9,117 bases of DNA from Methyloprofundus sp. (GCA_030636485.1 DAOVWV010000038.1:1-9117); one strand, 5' to 3'; counted from the stretch's first letter, positions 1 through 6,508 are shown. Program-made: numbers and translations. Notes: a model not told the origin generated them from the letters alone.

Positions 1-1089
1 ACCGACCCAGATTGCAGCATGTCCCCAATACCCGGGAATCATTTTGTCAGTTAATCTAAAGGGCGTTTTTTCCAGTAAAATATCACCGGCCTGCAATTGA
101 CTAAGGATAAGATGTTCAGCCATTTTATCCTGATACATCTTTCCTTTTCTTTCTTCAACCGCGCCGACTGCATTGCCAAATAATTCACTCACACCATTAA
201 CAGCACTTCTGTTCAGCGCATTTAAGCTGTCACTGATTGAATGTGTATGCGTATCAAACCTTCGCGCAATCTTGTCATCAAACGATAGTTTACTCAGTAT
301 GTCATAAGAACGGGTGCCATGAATGAGCAAATCAAGATAGGCAAAATTATCATCACGCACTGTATCTAATGGTATCGCTGCTCTTCTTTGCTCATACAAG
401 GTAATGCTATTCTTGATATTAGATAAATTTGCGATACTGAGAAAATCATCCGTTATGGCAGATACTTGATCTTCTTGAATGCCGTAACCAATATCACTCT
501 GGTTAAGAAAGCGGCGAATCCGCTCGTCTTCATTAACCACGGCGACAACAGCCTGATAAGAGTCATACAGCATTAACCCAGCAGATAAAGCGAGCATACT
601 CCCTTTTAATTGCACAACAGGGTCTAGCGGCAATAAGCCTAATGCCTGCATATGACTATTATCCGCCTCTTGCCAGCATTGATGACTATCAATAACGCTA
701 ACGATGCTATCAACAATATCCATCGCGGCTTGCAAACGTAAATTTAAGGCATCAAGGTCAGCGGGTGGAATGGCTTTATTTTTATCAATACTCCCGATCA
801 AATTAACTGTCTTCTCCCGGTTAACCAGCATTTCCTCTATGACTTCCTGATAGTGATAAATCTGCTGATCCAGATCATAATTTAAAACATCTTGCTGGTC
901 ATTAAATTGAGTGATTTTTTGCCAGCAAATGTCATACCGCTTTGCGTCGCTATTTTTAAATTGCAGACGCTGGCTGGAACAACCAGTCGCTAATGCAAGC
1001 AATGCTATTATTAAGACGACTATTATAAGGCGGCAAAATTTACACAGAACCTGAAGGAAGTTGAGCATCATATTTTTTAAGTATGCCAT
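1..1089 (-). CDS. Lipoprotein with C-terminal permuted NlpC/P60 (YiiX/YaeF, C92-like) domain, partial
   Basis: The gene runs off the left edge; 363 codons are visible. The N-terminus carries a hydrophobic segment (about residues 21-35) ending in a lipobox, LATGC, with the lipid-accepting Cys at residue 37, so the protein is probably an envelope lipoprotein. Residues about 40-330 are mostly helical and charged, with no family I recognise. At residues 335-363 comes GDILLE, then about 20 residues later GHAAIWVG. This GDI...H spacing is typical of circularly permuted papain-like amidases (YiiX/YaeF, peptidase family C92), in which the His precedes the Cys. The catalytic Cys would lie beyond the edge, so activity cannot be judged. 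Members of this family cut amide or thioester bonds on cell wall or lipid substrates, but the substrate here is unknown. The start is uncertain: ATG at 1089 is the longest, and in-frame ATGs at 1071 and 1068 give a more typical signal peptide. None has a good Shine-Dalgarno sequence. A stop at 1096-1098 limits any further extension. Confidence 0.75.
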   Translation of the reverse strand, partial: MAYLKNMMLNFLQVLCKFCRLIIVVLIIALLALATGCSSQRLQFKNSDAKRYDICWQKITQFNDQQDVLNYDLDQQIYHYQEVIEEMLVNREKTVNLIGSIDKNKAIPPADLDALNLRLQAAMDIVDSIVSVIDSHQCWQEADNSHMQALGLLPLDPVVQLKGSMLALSAGLMLYDSYQAVVAVVNEDERIRRFLNQSDIGYGIQEDQVSAITDDFLSIANLSNIKNSITLYEQRRAAIPLDTVRDDNFAYLDLLIHGTRSYDILSKLSFDDKIARRFDTHTHSISDSLNALNRSAVNGVSELFGNAVGAVEERKGKMYQDKMAEHLILSQLQAGDILLEKTPFRLTDKMIPGYWGHAAIWVG

Positions 1090-1212
1090 ATATATCTAAA
1101 CCAAAAAATCACCAGAAAAACTTAAACCAATAACAGGCTCTTTTGCCTGTAAGTTAAGACCTAAAGCTTCCTTGCTAACGGTGTAATCCAGAACCCGATA
1201 AGCTGCATTAGC

Positions 1213-1235
1213 ATAGGTAACTTCTCATTACCTAT
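1213..1235. repeat. Perfect 8-bp inverted repeat, loop 7
   Basis: ATAGGTAA (1213-1220) and TTACCTAT (1228-1235) are exact reverse complements around a 7-nt loop. There is no T-tract on either side, so a binding site or RNA hairpin is more likely than a terminator. It lies about 125 bp upstream of the lipoprotein start. Confidence 0.6.
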
Positions 1236-1257
1236 TGGCACCTGAATTCTGCAAAAA

Positions 1258-1292
1258 CCGTCATTCCTGTATGCTGTTAGCAGGAATGATGG
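1258..1292. repeat. REP-like inverted repeat (TCATTCCTG / CAGGAATGA)
   Basis: The 9-bp arms at 1261-1269 and 1281-1289 are perfect and extend outward to 12 positions, with one G/T pair, to CCG...TGG. The loop is 11 nt. Read on the minus strand, the hairpin is followed by TTTTTGC (1257-1251), which looks like a weak terminator, but no minus-strand gene lies upstream of it. From memory, palindromes built on GTCATTCC are common dispersed repeats in proteobacterial genomes; that comparison has not been checked. Confidence 0.5.
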
Positions 1293-1334
1293 GGTTTATA
1301 TAGATCAAGTGCCAGTAGATAATGAGACGTTACT

Positions 1335-1357
1335 TTTAAGCTGTACTACAGCTCAAA
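1335..1357. promoter_or_regulatory. Operator-like dyad AGCTGT-act-ACAGCT
   Basis: AGCTGT (1339-1344) and ACAGCT (1348-1353) flank a 3-nt centre. After one mismatched position on each side the symmetry continues as TTT...AAA, giving a 23-bp near-palindrome. The size and short spacer fit a site for a dimeric regulator. It does not match the LexA box, which has eight bases between CTGT and ACAG. The centre is about 234 bp upstream of the kinase start. A regulatory role is inferred. Confidence 0.4.
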
Positions 1358-1380
1358 TTCTATCTGAGTCATGCGTAACA

Positions 1381-1395
1381 TCAGTTATTAACTGA
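1381..1395. promoter_or_regulatory. 15-bp palindrome TCAGTTA-T-TAACTGA
   Basis: The arms are perfect 7-mers around one central base. It lies 27 bp downstream of the AGCTGT dyad, so the two could be read together. No regulator family is assigned from the sequence alone. Confidence 0.35.
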
Positions 1396-1567
1396 CTGTT
1401 TATCACATTACCTTCAGCAAAATAAAAAATCAACAATTATTCGGCATCCTTCAACTCTCGGTTTATACTAAGGTCGTTCTGGCTGCTAATCTCTGTTTTT
1501 TTTTAATTAGAATGCCTGAAATTCAGCCATGATAAAAACGATGCTGTTTTAATTTTGTTATTTATAT

Positions 1568-1572
1568 AAGAG
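1568..1572 (+). promoter_or_regulatory. Shine-Dalgarno AAGAG for the kinase; decides the start
   Basis: AAGAG ends 7 nt before the ATG at 1580, the usual spacing. The longer frame can start at TTG 1574, but that codon is only 1 nt from this site. ATGs at 1583 and 1586 remain possible. Confidence 0.55.
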
Positions 1573-1579
1573 CTTGAGA

Positions 1580-3580
1580 ATGATGATGCTGACTAAATAC
1601 AACAAATGGCTGAATAAACTTGTTGATTTAGCCGCTGGCACCCTGCTTTGTTTATTGGTATTCAGCTTTTTTAATACTGGTCACGCTAAAAATAATGAAT
1701 GCCCAACAAAACCCGTTATTTTAACAGACCAATTTTCCATTTTAGACGACTCAAGTCGTTCATTGACAATTGAACAAGTAAGCTCCCCCGACTTCTTTCA
1801 AGAATTTAATAAAAATAAACAAGGGCGTATCAACTTAGGGCTTTCTAATTCAGCTCACTGGGTTCGCATTGATAGTTCATTATTTTTTGACTGTGAACAA
1901 GAGTGGTTTTTACTTTTTAGCTGGGGGCAACAGGACTACATAAATTTCTATTGGCAAGAAAACAACTCATGGCATCAAGTTGTTACGGGCGCAAAACACT
2001 CTTATTCCAGCAGACAAATAAAAGACCGAAAGTTTTGGTTTCATATTCCTGACTTATCTAAAAACCACAGCCCATATTTTATTCGCTTAGAAGGCAAACA
2101 AACGATGCTATTAATGAGCTTATGGAATCAAGATATATTGTCTTTATATTCATCATCATTTCAACTAGCCTTTGGCATTTATTTAGGGATCTTAGTAGGC
2201 TTCATTTTCTATAATTTATGTGTATTTTTTTCTTTGCGTGATACTTCTTATCTATATTATGTGATTTACTTAATATCAATAGCGCTTGTTGTAGCGGATA
2301 GTCAAGGCTTAACAATGCAGTATCTTTGGTCTGACAAGCCAGAATGGAGTGCTCGATTTTCAAGTTCATGCTTACTTTTAAGTACCATTTCATACCTTTC
2401 TTTTGTTAGTAAGTTTCTTAATTCACTCAGTTTTTCACCAAAGTCACATCGGTTAATACGGTTTTATATCAAAATTTTATTAACCTTTTTATGTGTATCA
2501 TTTTTTTATACATCCACGGTTGTCGCTATCATTATTCCAGCCCTTGTGACCATTGGCTTTTCTCTTTCAATTATCACTATCGCTATTTCAATTAAATCTA
2601 ATTATCGACCCGCTATTTTTGTGGGTCTGGCAAATATTATAATTTTAGGAGGCATGTTTTGGACCGCAACTATACTAAGCGGTATATTTCCAATTGAGAT
2701 CCATTCTGATTATGAAGGGATGTGGTGGACTGTACATTTAATTTTTCCAGTAAGTATACTCTTGGAGGCCATACTACTTTCTTTAGCTTTAGCCAGCAGA
2801 ATAAAGCTTTTAAAACAGGAGAACCTGTTAGTACAGCAAAAATTAGTAACGTCTAAGGAACGATTATCATCACAGTTAATTGCCGCTCAGGATAATGCAC
2901 AAAAAATTTTAGCGGCTGATCTACATGATGGAATAGGTCAAAACTTGATGGTCATTAACAACCGTATCAATCGCCTACGACACGTTGAATTAACACCGAA
3001 AATGTTAAAGCAAGTGGGCTTCATTGCTGACATCACACAGCAAACGATTCATGATGTGCGCGGCCTCGCTCATCACCTGCACCCTCACCAGTTAGATAAG
3101 CTGGGGCTATCTGTAGCACTTGAAACTTTGGCACACTCTACCTTGAAGGATGCAGGAATCAGTTTGGATTGTTTAATTGAAACAGTCGATGATTTGGTGA
3201 GCAAAGAAAATTCACTGCATTTATATAGAGTGACGCAGGAAGCATTAAAAAACATTCAGGCTCATGCCAATGCAGATCAAGTCTCTATTCAATTGGCATC
3301 CGATGATACCAGTGTCAATCTGATCATTTGTGATAATGGCAATGGAATTCAGGGGGCTTGGTTCGAACAAAAAGACTACTCTAGAGCCTTTGGCCTATCG
3401 AGCATGCAGGAGCGCGTTCAGTTAATGGGGGGTATCATTGATATCAGCAATCGACAGCCCAAAGGTTTAGCTCTAGCGGTGAGTGTTTGGCTGGATAAGA
3501 TAACAGAACGGAGAGGAGTGGTTATCGATAGACGGCAAAAGATGACTAACTATACTGACACTAAAATGCAGAAACGCTAA
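1580..3580 (+). CDS. Membrane sensor histidine kinase, 7TMR-DISM type with NarL/UhpB-like kinase core
   Basis: This 666-residue inner-membrane kinase should sense an extracytoplasmic signal and phosphorylate a LuxR-type response regulator. In order, it has an N-terminal signal or membrane segment (about residues 14-36, ending near GHA), an extracytoplasmic 7TMR-DISMED2-type beta domain (about 45-185), seven membrane helices of 7TMR-DISM type (about 195-406) and a short coiled coil (about 408-445). Next is a HisKA_3 dimerisation domain with the H-box ADLHDGIGQN (phospho-accepting His at about 449). The ATP-binding domain shows the N-box QEALKNIQAHA (Asn about 558), the G1 motif CDNGNGI (Asp about 585) and the G2-like FGLSSMQERV. 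All expected catalytic residues are present. DISMED2 domains are thought to bind carbohydrate-like ligands, but the ligand here is unknown. The next plus-strand gene, at 4362, encodes a NarL-type regulator, its likely partner. The two are separated by a minus-strand gene, so they are not a simple operon. Confidence 0.93.
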   Translation: MMMLTKYNKWLNKLVDLAAGTLLCLLVFSFFNTGHAKNNECPTKPVILTDQFSILDDSSRSLTIEQVSSPDFFQEFNKNKQGRINLGLSNSAHWVRIDSSLFFDCEQEWFLLFSWGQQDYINFYWQENNSWHQVVTGAKHSYSSRQIKDRKFWFHIPDLSKNHSPYFIRLEGKQTMLLMSLWNQDILSLYSSSFQLAFGIYLGILVGFIFYNLCVFFSLRDTSYLYYVIYLISIALVVADSQGLTMQYLWSDKPEWSARFSSSCLLLSTISYLSFVSKFLNSLSFSPKSHRLIRFYIKILLTFLCVSFFYTSTVVAIIIPALVTIGFSLSIITIAISIKSNYRPAIFVGLANIIILGGMFWTATILSGIFPIEIHSDYEGMWWTVHLIFPVSILLEAILLSLALASRIKLLKQENLLVQQKLVTSKERLSSQLIAAQDNAQKILAADLHDGIGQNLMVINNRINRLRHVELTPKMLKQVGFIADITQQTIHDVRGLAHHLHPHQLDKLGLSVALETLAHSTLKDAGISLDCLIETVDDLVSKENSLHLYRVTQEALKNIQAHANADQVSIQLASDDTSVNLIICDNGNGIQGAWFEQKDYSRAFGLSSMQERVQLMGGIIDISNRQPKGLALAVSVWLDKITERRGVVIDRRQKMTNYTDTKMQKR

Positions 3581-3604
3581 TTTATCCGCAGTACAGCTAT
3601 AATA

Positions 3605-3642
3605 TTTTAAGCCGGCTATTAAACTTATGAGCCGCCTTAAAA
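3605..3642. terminator. 13-bp inverted repeat between convergent genes, possible transcription stop
   Basis: TTTTAAGCCGGCT (3605-3617) pairs with AGCCGCCTTAAAA (3630-3642) with one mismatch and a 12-nt loop. It lies between the ends of the kinase and the convergent exported-protein gene, where a shared terminator is expected. The arms end in A on the 3' side on both strands, so the classical U-tract is missing. That lowers confidence in intrinsic termination. Confidence 0.35.
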
Positions 3643-3654
3643 CACCTTTTATAG

Positions 3655-3963
3655 TTACCTTGTTCCTCTTGAAGAGCCTGTATTATTTGTCTTGCCTGGC
3701 ACCTTTCTCTCACTGACATAGCCCTCATAATCAAGTCTGTTTCCTCTTCGATCTAACATGCTTTTGGGAGGTGTTTTTGCAACATTCACTACACCCCCTG
3801 TTGAATTTGTAGCATATGTTCTAGTGCCTTTTGACCTTGTTATCTTAGTAGTAGGTTGGCTTTGTAAGTTATAGCTGTCAGCATCTACTGCCTGAGCGTT
3901 AGTCGTTAGTTTAAAAGAAAGAAGTATTATATAAATTGCTGTGTAGCCATAATATTGTCTCAT
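3655..3963 (-). CDS. Small basic exported protein, unknown function
   Basis: This 102-residue protein has a clear signal peptide: a hydrophobic core at about residues 8-18 and a likely cleavage after AQA (residue 25). The mature part is about 77 residues, low in hydrophobic residues, rich in Thr, Ser, Gly, Lys and Arg, with no Cys and a net charge near +8. It is probably disordered and periplasmic or secreted. I recognise no family. The start ATG is preceded by a weak GGGG 7-8 nt upstream and by a reasonable sigma-70 promoter. The gene is convergent with the kinase and divergent from the response regulator, which makes it a candidate target of that pair; this is inference from position only. 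A chance frame is possible, but the signal peptide, the promoter and the cleavage motif argue for a real gene. Confidence 0.6.
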   Translation of the reverse strand: MRQYYGYTAIYIILLSFKLTTNAQAVDADSYNLQSQPTTKITRSKGTRTYATNSTGGVVNVAKTPPKSMLDRRGNRLDYEGYVSERKVPGKTNNTGSSRGTR

Positions 3964-3989
3964 TTTTTTGCCCCGGTAATTTTAGATAA

Positions 3990-4018
3990 TATATAAAGTT
4001 TCACCTGATTACGTACAA
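3990..4018 (-). promoter_or_regulatory. Predicted sigma-70 promoter for the small exported protein
   Basis: On the minus strand, TTGTAC (4018-4013) is followed after 17 bp by TATATA (3995-3990), with overlapping TATATT and TATTAT just downstream. A transcript would start near 3982 and leave a leader of about 20 nt. Confidence 0.45.
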
Positions 4019-4081
4019 GATTCAGCCAATAGACTGACTTTCATTGTTACTTAAAGCCTCACAAATCGCGATAAGCAACCT

Positions 4082-4119
4082 TACTCATTTTTATCTAAGT
4101 AGATATACTCATTTTTATC
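4082..4119. repeat. 14-bp direct repeat TACTCATTTTTATC
   Basis: Exact copies lie at 4082-4095 and 4106-4119, with starts 24 bp apart, so they sit on nearly the same DNA face (just over two helical turns). Tandem sites of this kind often bind response-regulator dimers. The repeat is between two divergent genes, one of which is a response regulator. The function is inferred. Confidence 0.45.
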
Positions 4120-4246
4120 CTTATTAGCGATACAGCTAGTTTGACTCGTTACTTATATGCGAAAATCTCTATGCAAATAAAAAGATAAGACAAATAAGGT
4201 GTCTGGGTACAACTAAGTAAGGGTGCATAAATAATCTAACATTTTT

Positions 4247-4308
4247 ACCACAGAGGACACAGAGATTTCCCACTATGAAAACTCTACGCTCTCTGGGGCC
4301 TCTGTGGT
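4247..4308 (+). repeat. Imperfect palindrome (ACCACAGAGG type) with T-rich tail
   Basis: The arms at 4247-4265 and 4290-4308 match at 17 of 19 positions; the first 10 bp, ACCACAGAGG, are perfect. The loop is 24 nt. The plus strand after the right arm is T-rich (4309-4324, broken only by an A and a GA), so the element can act as a plus-strand intrinsic terminator. From memory, palindromes beginning CCACAGAGG-ACACAGAG recur between genes in many environmental bacteria and look like small non-autonomous mobile elements. That link is not verified here. It lies 53 bp upstream of the response regulator and would cut off read-through from the kinase side. Confidence 0.55.
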
Positions 4309-4361
4309 TATTTTTGATTTTTTTGTATTACTTTTTGTTAAGATACAATGGATGATTACTT

Positions 4362-4988
4362 ATGAAGACAAATACAACTGTCCTGATTGCTGATGATCAC
4401 CCTATCTTCCGGCGGGGATTGATTGAAATAATTGAGGAAAACAATAAGTTTCAAGTTATTTCCGAAGTTGATGACGGAGAAAAAGCATTATCAGCTTTGC
4501 GCTCAAAGCGCCCTGCAGTTGCAGTTTTAGATATAAATATGCCAAATTTAGGCGGTCTGGATGTTCTAGCTGCAACCAGCCGTTGGGGGGAAAGGCCTCA
4601 TTTTGTTATCTTAACAATGTATAACGATGAAGCTTATTTACGTAAAGCGCTAGAGTTTGGTGCAATAGGTTACCTACTAAAGGATAATGCCGAGTCTGAA
4701 CTTATTGCTTGCCTAGAAGCTGTTCAATATGGCTGTCACTATATATCGCCAAGCATATCTGGAGCTTTAGCCTGCTATAACAACAAGGAAGGCAAGTATT
4801 TAGAGCGGCTCACAGCAACCGAACGAAAAATCTATTTATTGATTTCGGAATATAAATCCAATGCCGCTATAGCTGTTTTATTAGCTCTCAGTATTCGAAC
4901 GGTAGAAAATCACCGGAGTAATATTTGCAAAAAGCTAAATTTAAAAGGCTATAATGCATTAATTAAATTTGCCTCAGAAAACCATTAA
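4362..4988 (+). CDS. NarL/LuxR-family response regulator
   Basis: This 208-residue cytoplasmic regulator has the usual length. The receiver domain (about 5-120) has the acidic pair D11/D12 in IADDHP, the phospho-acceptor D57 in VLDINMP, T85 in ILTMY and K107 in YLLKD, so all switch residues are present. A LuxR-type helix-turn-helix follows (about 148-205), with LTATERKIYLLI and the recognition segment SIRTVENHRSNICKKL, close to the family consensus. The start ATG has a GGA 9 nt upstream. The nearest kinase, at 1580-3580, is of the HisKA_3 class that pairs with this regulator type, so the two are probably cognate. The regulator may act on the divergent exported-protein gene or on itself through the direct repeat at 4082-4119. 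No terminator with a clear T-tract follows. Confidence 0.93.
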   Translation: MKTNTTVLIADDHPIFRRGLIEIIEENNKFQVISEVDDGEKALSALRSKRPAVAVLDINMPNLGGLDVLAATSRWGERPHFVILTMYNDEAYLRKALEFGAIGYLLKDNAESELIACLEAVQYGCHYISPSISGALACYNNKEGKYLERLTATERKIYLLISEYKSNAAIAVLLALSIRTVENHRSNICKKLNLKGYNALIKFASENH

Positions 4989-5106
4989 CCCCCCTTCTGG
5001 AGTTTCCAGCGATTTAACTTGAACCCTTGAATCTTTTTCAACGGAGACTCAGCGCTTGTTTCCAACAAAAAAATTAATCCTATTTGAGGATTTCTTATCA
5101 ATTTAA

Positions 5107-5250
5107 GGTTATTCACACAGCTGCGCTTGTTTCCTATCACAAGTGAAAGGCCGCTATCGATCCGTTGCTGACAGTCAAAGAATTGCTTTTTTACAAAATA
5201 ACGCTGATCATGACTGGCTTGGTATGCTGCAAAGCTTAGCTAAGGTTTAG
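5107..5250 (+). pseudogene. Possible 3' remnant of a gene
   Basis: A 47-codon open frame between a TAA (5104-5106) and a TAG (5248-5250) reads in its second half like a normal soluble protein C-terminus (for example QRIAFLQNNADHDWLGML). It has no ATG and no Shine-Dalgarno site; a GTG in the middle is the only alternative start. It could be the tail of a decayed gene or a chance frame. No family is recognised. Confidence 0.2.
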
Positions 5251-5277
5251 GAAACAATAATGTAGGGTGTTTAAGTA

Positions 5278-5304
5278 GTGGCCATGTCGCAGTAACATGG
5301 CCAC
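5278..5304. terminator. Perfect 10-bp hairpin between convergent genes, likely shared stop
   Basis: GTGGCCATGT (5278-5287) and ACATGGCCAC (5295-5304) pair without mismatch around a 7-nt loop, making a stable G+C-rich stem in an AT-rich region. It lies 33 bp past the stop of the minus-strand gene at 5337-5990 and downstream of the regulator, the expected place for a bidirectional terminator. Neither strand has a real U-tract after it, so mRNA 3'-end protection is an alternative. Confidence 0.45.
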
Positions 5305-5336
5305 CTATCAATTACTAAACATAGAATAGTAACAAA

Positions 5337-5990
5337 TCAAAGCATATGGGTGATAGTCATTGTTGTACTACCATCACCATTAAAACTAATATTTATATCA
5401 ACCTCACCATCCAGTGTTTGGATATAAATTAAAATACCATCATCAAGCAACTGACCAAGTGAACTCACTGATGGTGTGGTAATCGTCATTAAAGTTGTAT
5501 TATTGCCAAAATCTTCGATTGTCATTTTGGCAAAAGGCGTGTTCGTCACCAAGTTGTTAATCATTTCATAAGTCTTAACACCCAACATATCTGCAACAAT
5601 GTCATCTGTGCCTACCGCTTCATCTCTGATTCTAAGTAACCAGCCATCTTTAGCTTTACACCACTCAGTATTGTTTGCTTCAACATTAATTCGAGCAGTC
5701 TTTCCAGTCAACGCAGCTGGTAATCTTGCGAAAACGGCATAAAAACTATCCCTATCAACAATATTAAGCTTTAAAGGAATATTTTTAGCTGTTGCTTTAA
5801 TTGTGATCGGATCAGCATAACCCGAAACCGTGAAAGAAATCTCAGATTCAGGGTCAACTTCTGATTTATTTACAGGATCAAATGCATTAAATATAGGCTT
5901 GTCACAATCTTGCCCAGTATTCCCTGCAGCAGAAGCAGTAAAACCAATGCTAGCGATTAAACTAGCTAATATTAGATATTTTTTTATCAT
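5337..5990 (-). CDS. Secreted protein of unknown function, possible Ig-like beta domain
   Basis: This 217-residue protein has a classical signal peptide: MIKK, a hydrophobic core at about 5-18 and cleavage near ASA at residue 21. The mature protein has two Cys (residues 29 and 111), which could form a disulfide that closes a domain of about 85 residues. That part (FDPVNKSEVDPESEISFTVSG onward, written here only as a guide to position 37-57) alternates hydrophobic and polar residues like an immunoglobulin-type beta-sandwich. A second half (about 125-217) has a helical patch around ADMLGVKTYEMINN and then beta-rich, Thr/Asp-rich sequence ending in THML. No family is recognised. The start is well supported by AGAGGA 7 nt upstream and a promoter at 6050-6077. 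It is a single gene, convergent with the regulator and divergent from the protease region. Confidence 0.8.
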   Translation of the reverse strand: MIKKYLILASLIASIGFTASAAGNTGQDCDKPIFNAFDPVNKSEVDPESEISFTVSGYADPITIKATAKNIPLKLNIVDRDSFYAVFARLPAALTGKTARINVEANNTEWCKAKDGWLLRIRDEAVGTDDIVADMLGVKTYEMINNLVTNTPFAKMTIEDFGNNTTLMTITTPSVSSLGQLLDDGILIYIQTLDGEVDINISFNGDGSTTMTITHML

Positions 5991-6049
5991 TATTATGTCC
6001 TCTTAGTTAGAATAAATAAATGAAGTTTGTTGTAGTTGAGAAAGTACTT

Positions 6050-6077
6050 TTTATACTCTTATCGTGCTATTTAACAA
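6050..6077 (-). promoter_or_regulatory. Predicted sigma-70 promoter for the 217-residue exported protein
   Basis: On the minus strand, TTGTTA (6077-6072), a 16-bp spacer and TATAAA (6055-6050) match the consensus at 4/6 and 5/6. The transcript would begin near 6043, giving a leader of about 50 nt that includes the AGAGGA site. Confidence 0.5.
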
Positions 6078-6348
6078 TGTAGTGCAATGCCTTAAAACTA
6101 TGAGTTTAACCTAATGATCATGATAGTTGACCGAGCACCCCCAAAGATGAAATAGTGGATTTAGGCTGAATCTAGCGTTCTTCCACGGTAACTAACATTT
6201 TGTCATTCCCTACCTTTAAGAAAGTTTAACTTTTCATTGTTATTTACTTACACTCTATACGCTTATTTGAAAAGTTTTTCTACTGAGTATTTTAATCAAG
6301 CATTAGAAGGTACTGATTTATAAATATATCTGATGAAATAAAATAAAT

Positions 6349-6486
6349 TTTCGGTCTCTTTTGAGGGCTCCGGGCACCAAAACTTATGACCGCTTTTGGC
6401 CGTTAAGCGACCATTCAGTTTGGGAAAATTTGAAGGGAGTTACCAGTATATTCAATGGACGGTTACCGACTCACAGCGGTCTCTGA
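6349..6486. repeat. Possible dispersed-repeat or decayed sequence
   Basis: GACCGCT (6388-6394) recurs inverted as AGCGGTC (6475-6481), and CGGTCTCT occurs at both ends of the stretch. Inside it, CGCTT-ttggccgtt-AAGCG (6392-6410) is a further small dyad. The stretch is more G+C-rich than its surroundings and has stops in all frames. The phrase GACCGCTTTTGGCC looks familiar from intergenic repeats of other gammaproteobacteria, but that is recollection only. Confidence 0.3.
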
Positions 6487-6508
6487 ATAAAATTGTATAA
6501 GATAGAAA

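Larger units (their letters stand above)
1090..1579. other. Divergent intergenic region rich in dyads
   Basis: This 490-bp gap lies between the minus-strand lipoprotein and the plus-strand kinase, so it should hold both promoters. Four inverted repeats are listed separately. It also has a run of nine T at 1496-1504, about 76 bp before the kinase start. A TATACT hexamer at 1464-1469 could be a -10 element, but no convincing -35 pairs with it. No open reading frame with coding character was seen. Confidence 0.7.
3964..4361. other. Divergent intergenic region between exported protein and response regulator
   Basis: This 398-bp region holds the minus-strand promoter at 3990-4018, a 14-bp direct repeat (4082-4119) and a long imperfect palindrome (4247-4308), each listed separately. 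A TACAAT at 4344-4349 resembles a -10 element, but it would place the transcript start about 6 nt before the regulator ATG, so it was not called as the promoter. No coding frame was seen. Confidence 0.65.
4989..5336. other. Convergent intergenic region
   Basis: This 348-bp gap lies between the ends of the regulator and the 217-residue exported protein. Besides the hairpin at 5278-5304 and the possible remnant at 5107-5250, it contains a 12-bp direct repeat, GCGCTTGTTTCC, at 5052-5063 and 5123-5134, and a short dyad CTGGA-gtt-TCCAG just after the regulator stop. Nothing else is supported. Confidence 0.6.

Noticed and set aside
1335..1357. LexA (SOS) box
   Set aside because: The CTGT and ACAG halves are only 3 bp apart, not 8, and no SOS-type gene follows.
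1574..1579. TTG at 1574 as the kinase start
   Set aside because: The AAGAG ribosome-binding site is only 1 nt upstream of TTG but 7 nt upstream of ATG 1580.
2202..2393. 63-codon minus-strand frame inside the kinase gene
   Set aside because: It lies within a well-supported kinase membrane domain on the other strand and has no recognisable features.
4082..4119. CRISPR array or phage origin iterons
   Set aside because: Only two copies of a 14-bp repeat are present, with no third unit and no cas or replication gene nearby.
4247..4308. Complete insertion sequence
   Set aside because: The element is about 60 bp, with no transposase frame and no clear target-site duplication around it.
4321..4349. 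Promoter with TACAAT at 4344-4349 for the response regulator
   Set aside because: The -35 is poor and the start point would be about 6 nt before the ATG, downstream of the GGA that would serve as ribosome-binding site.
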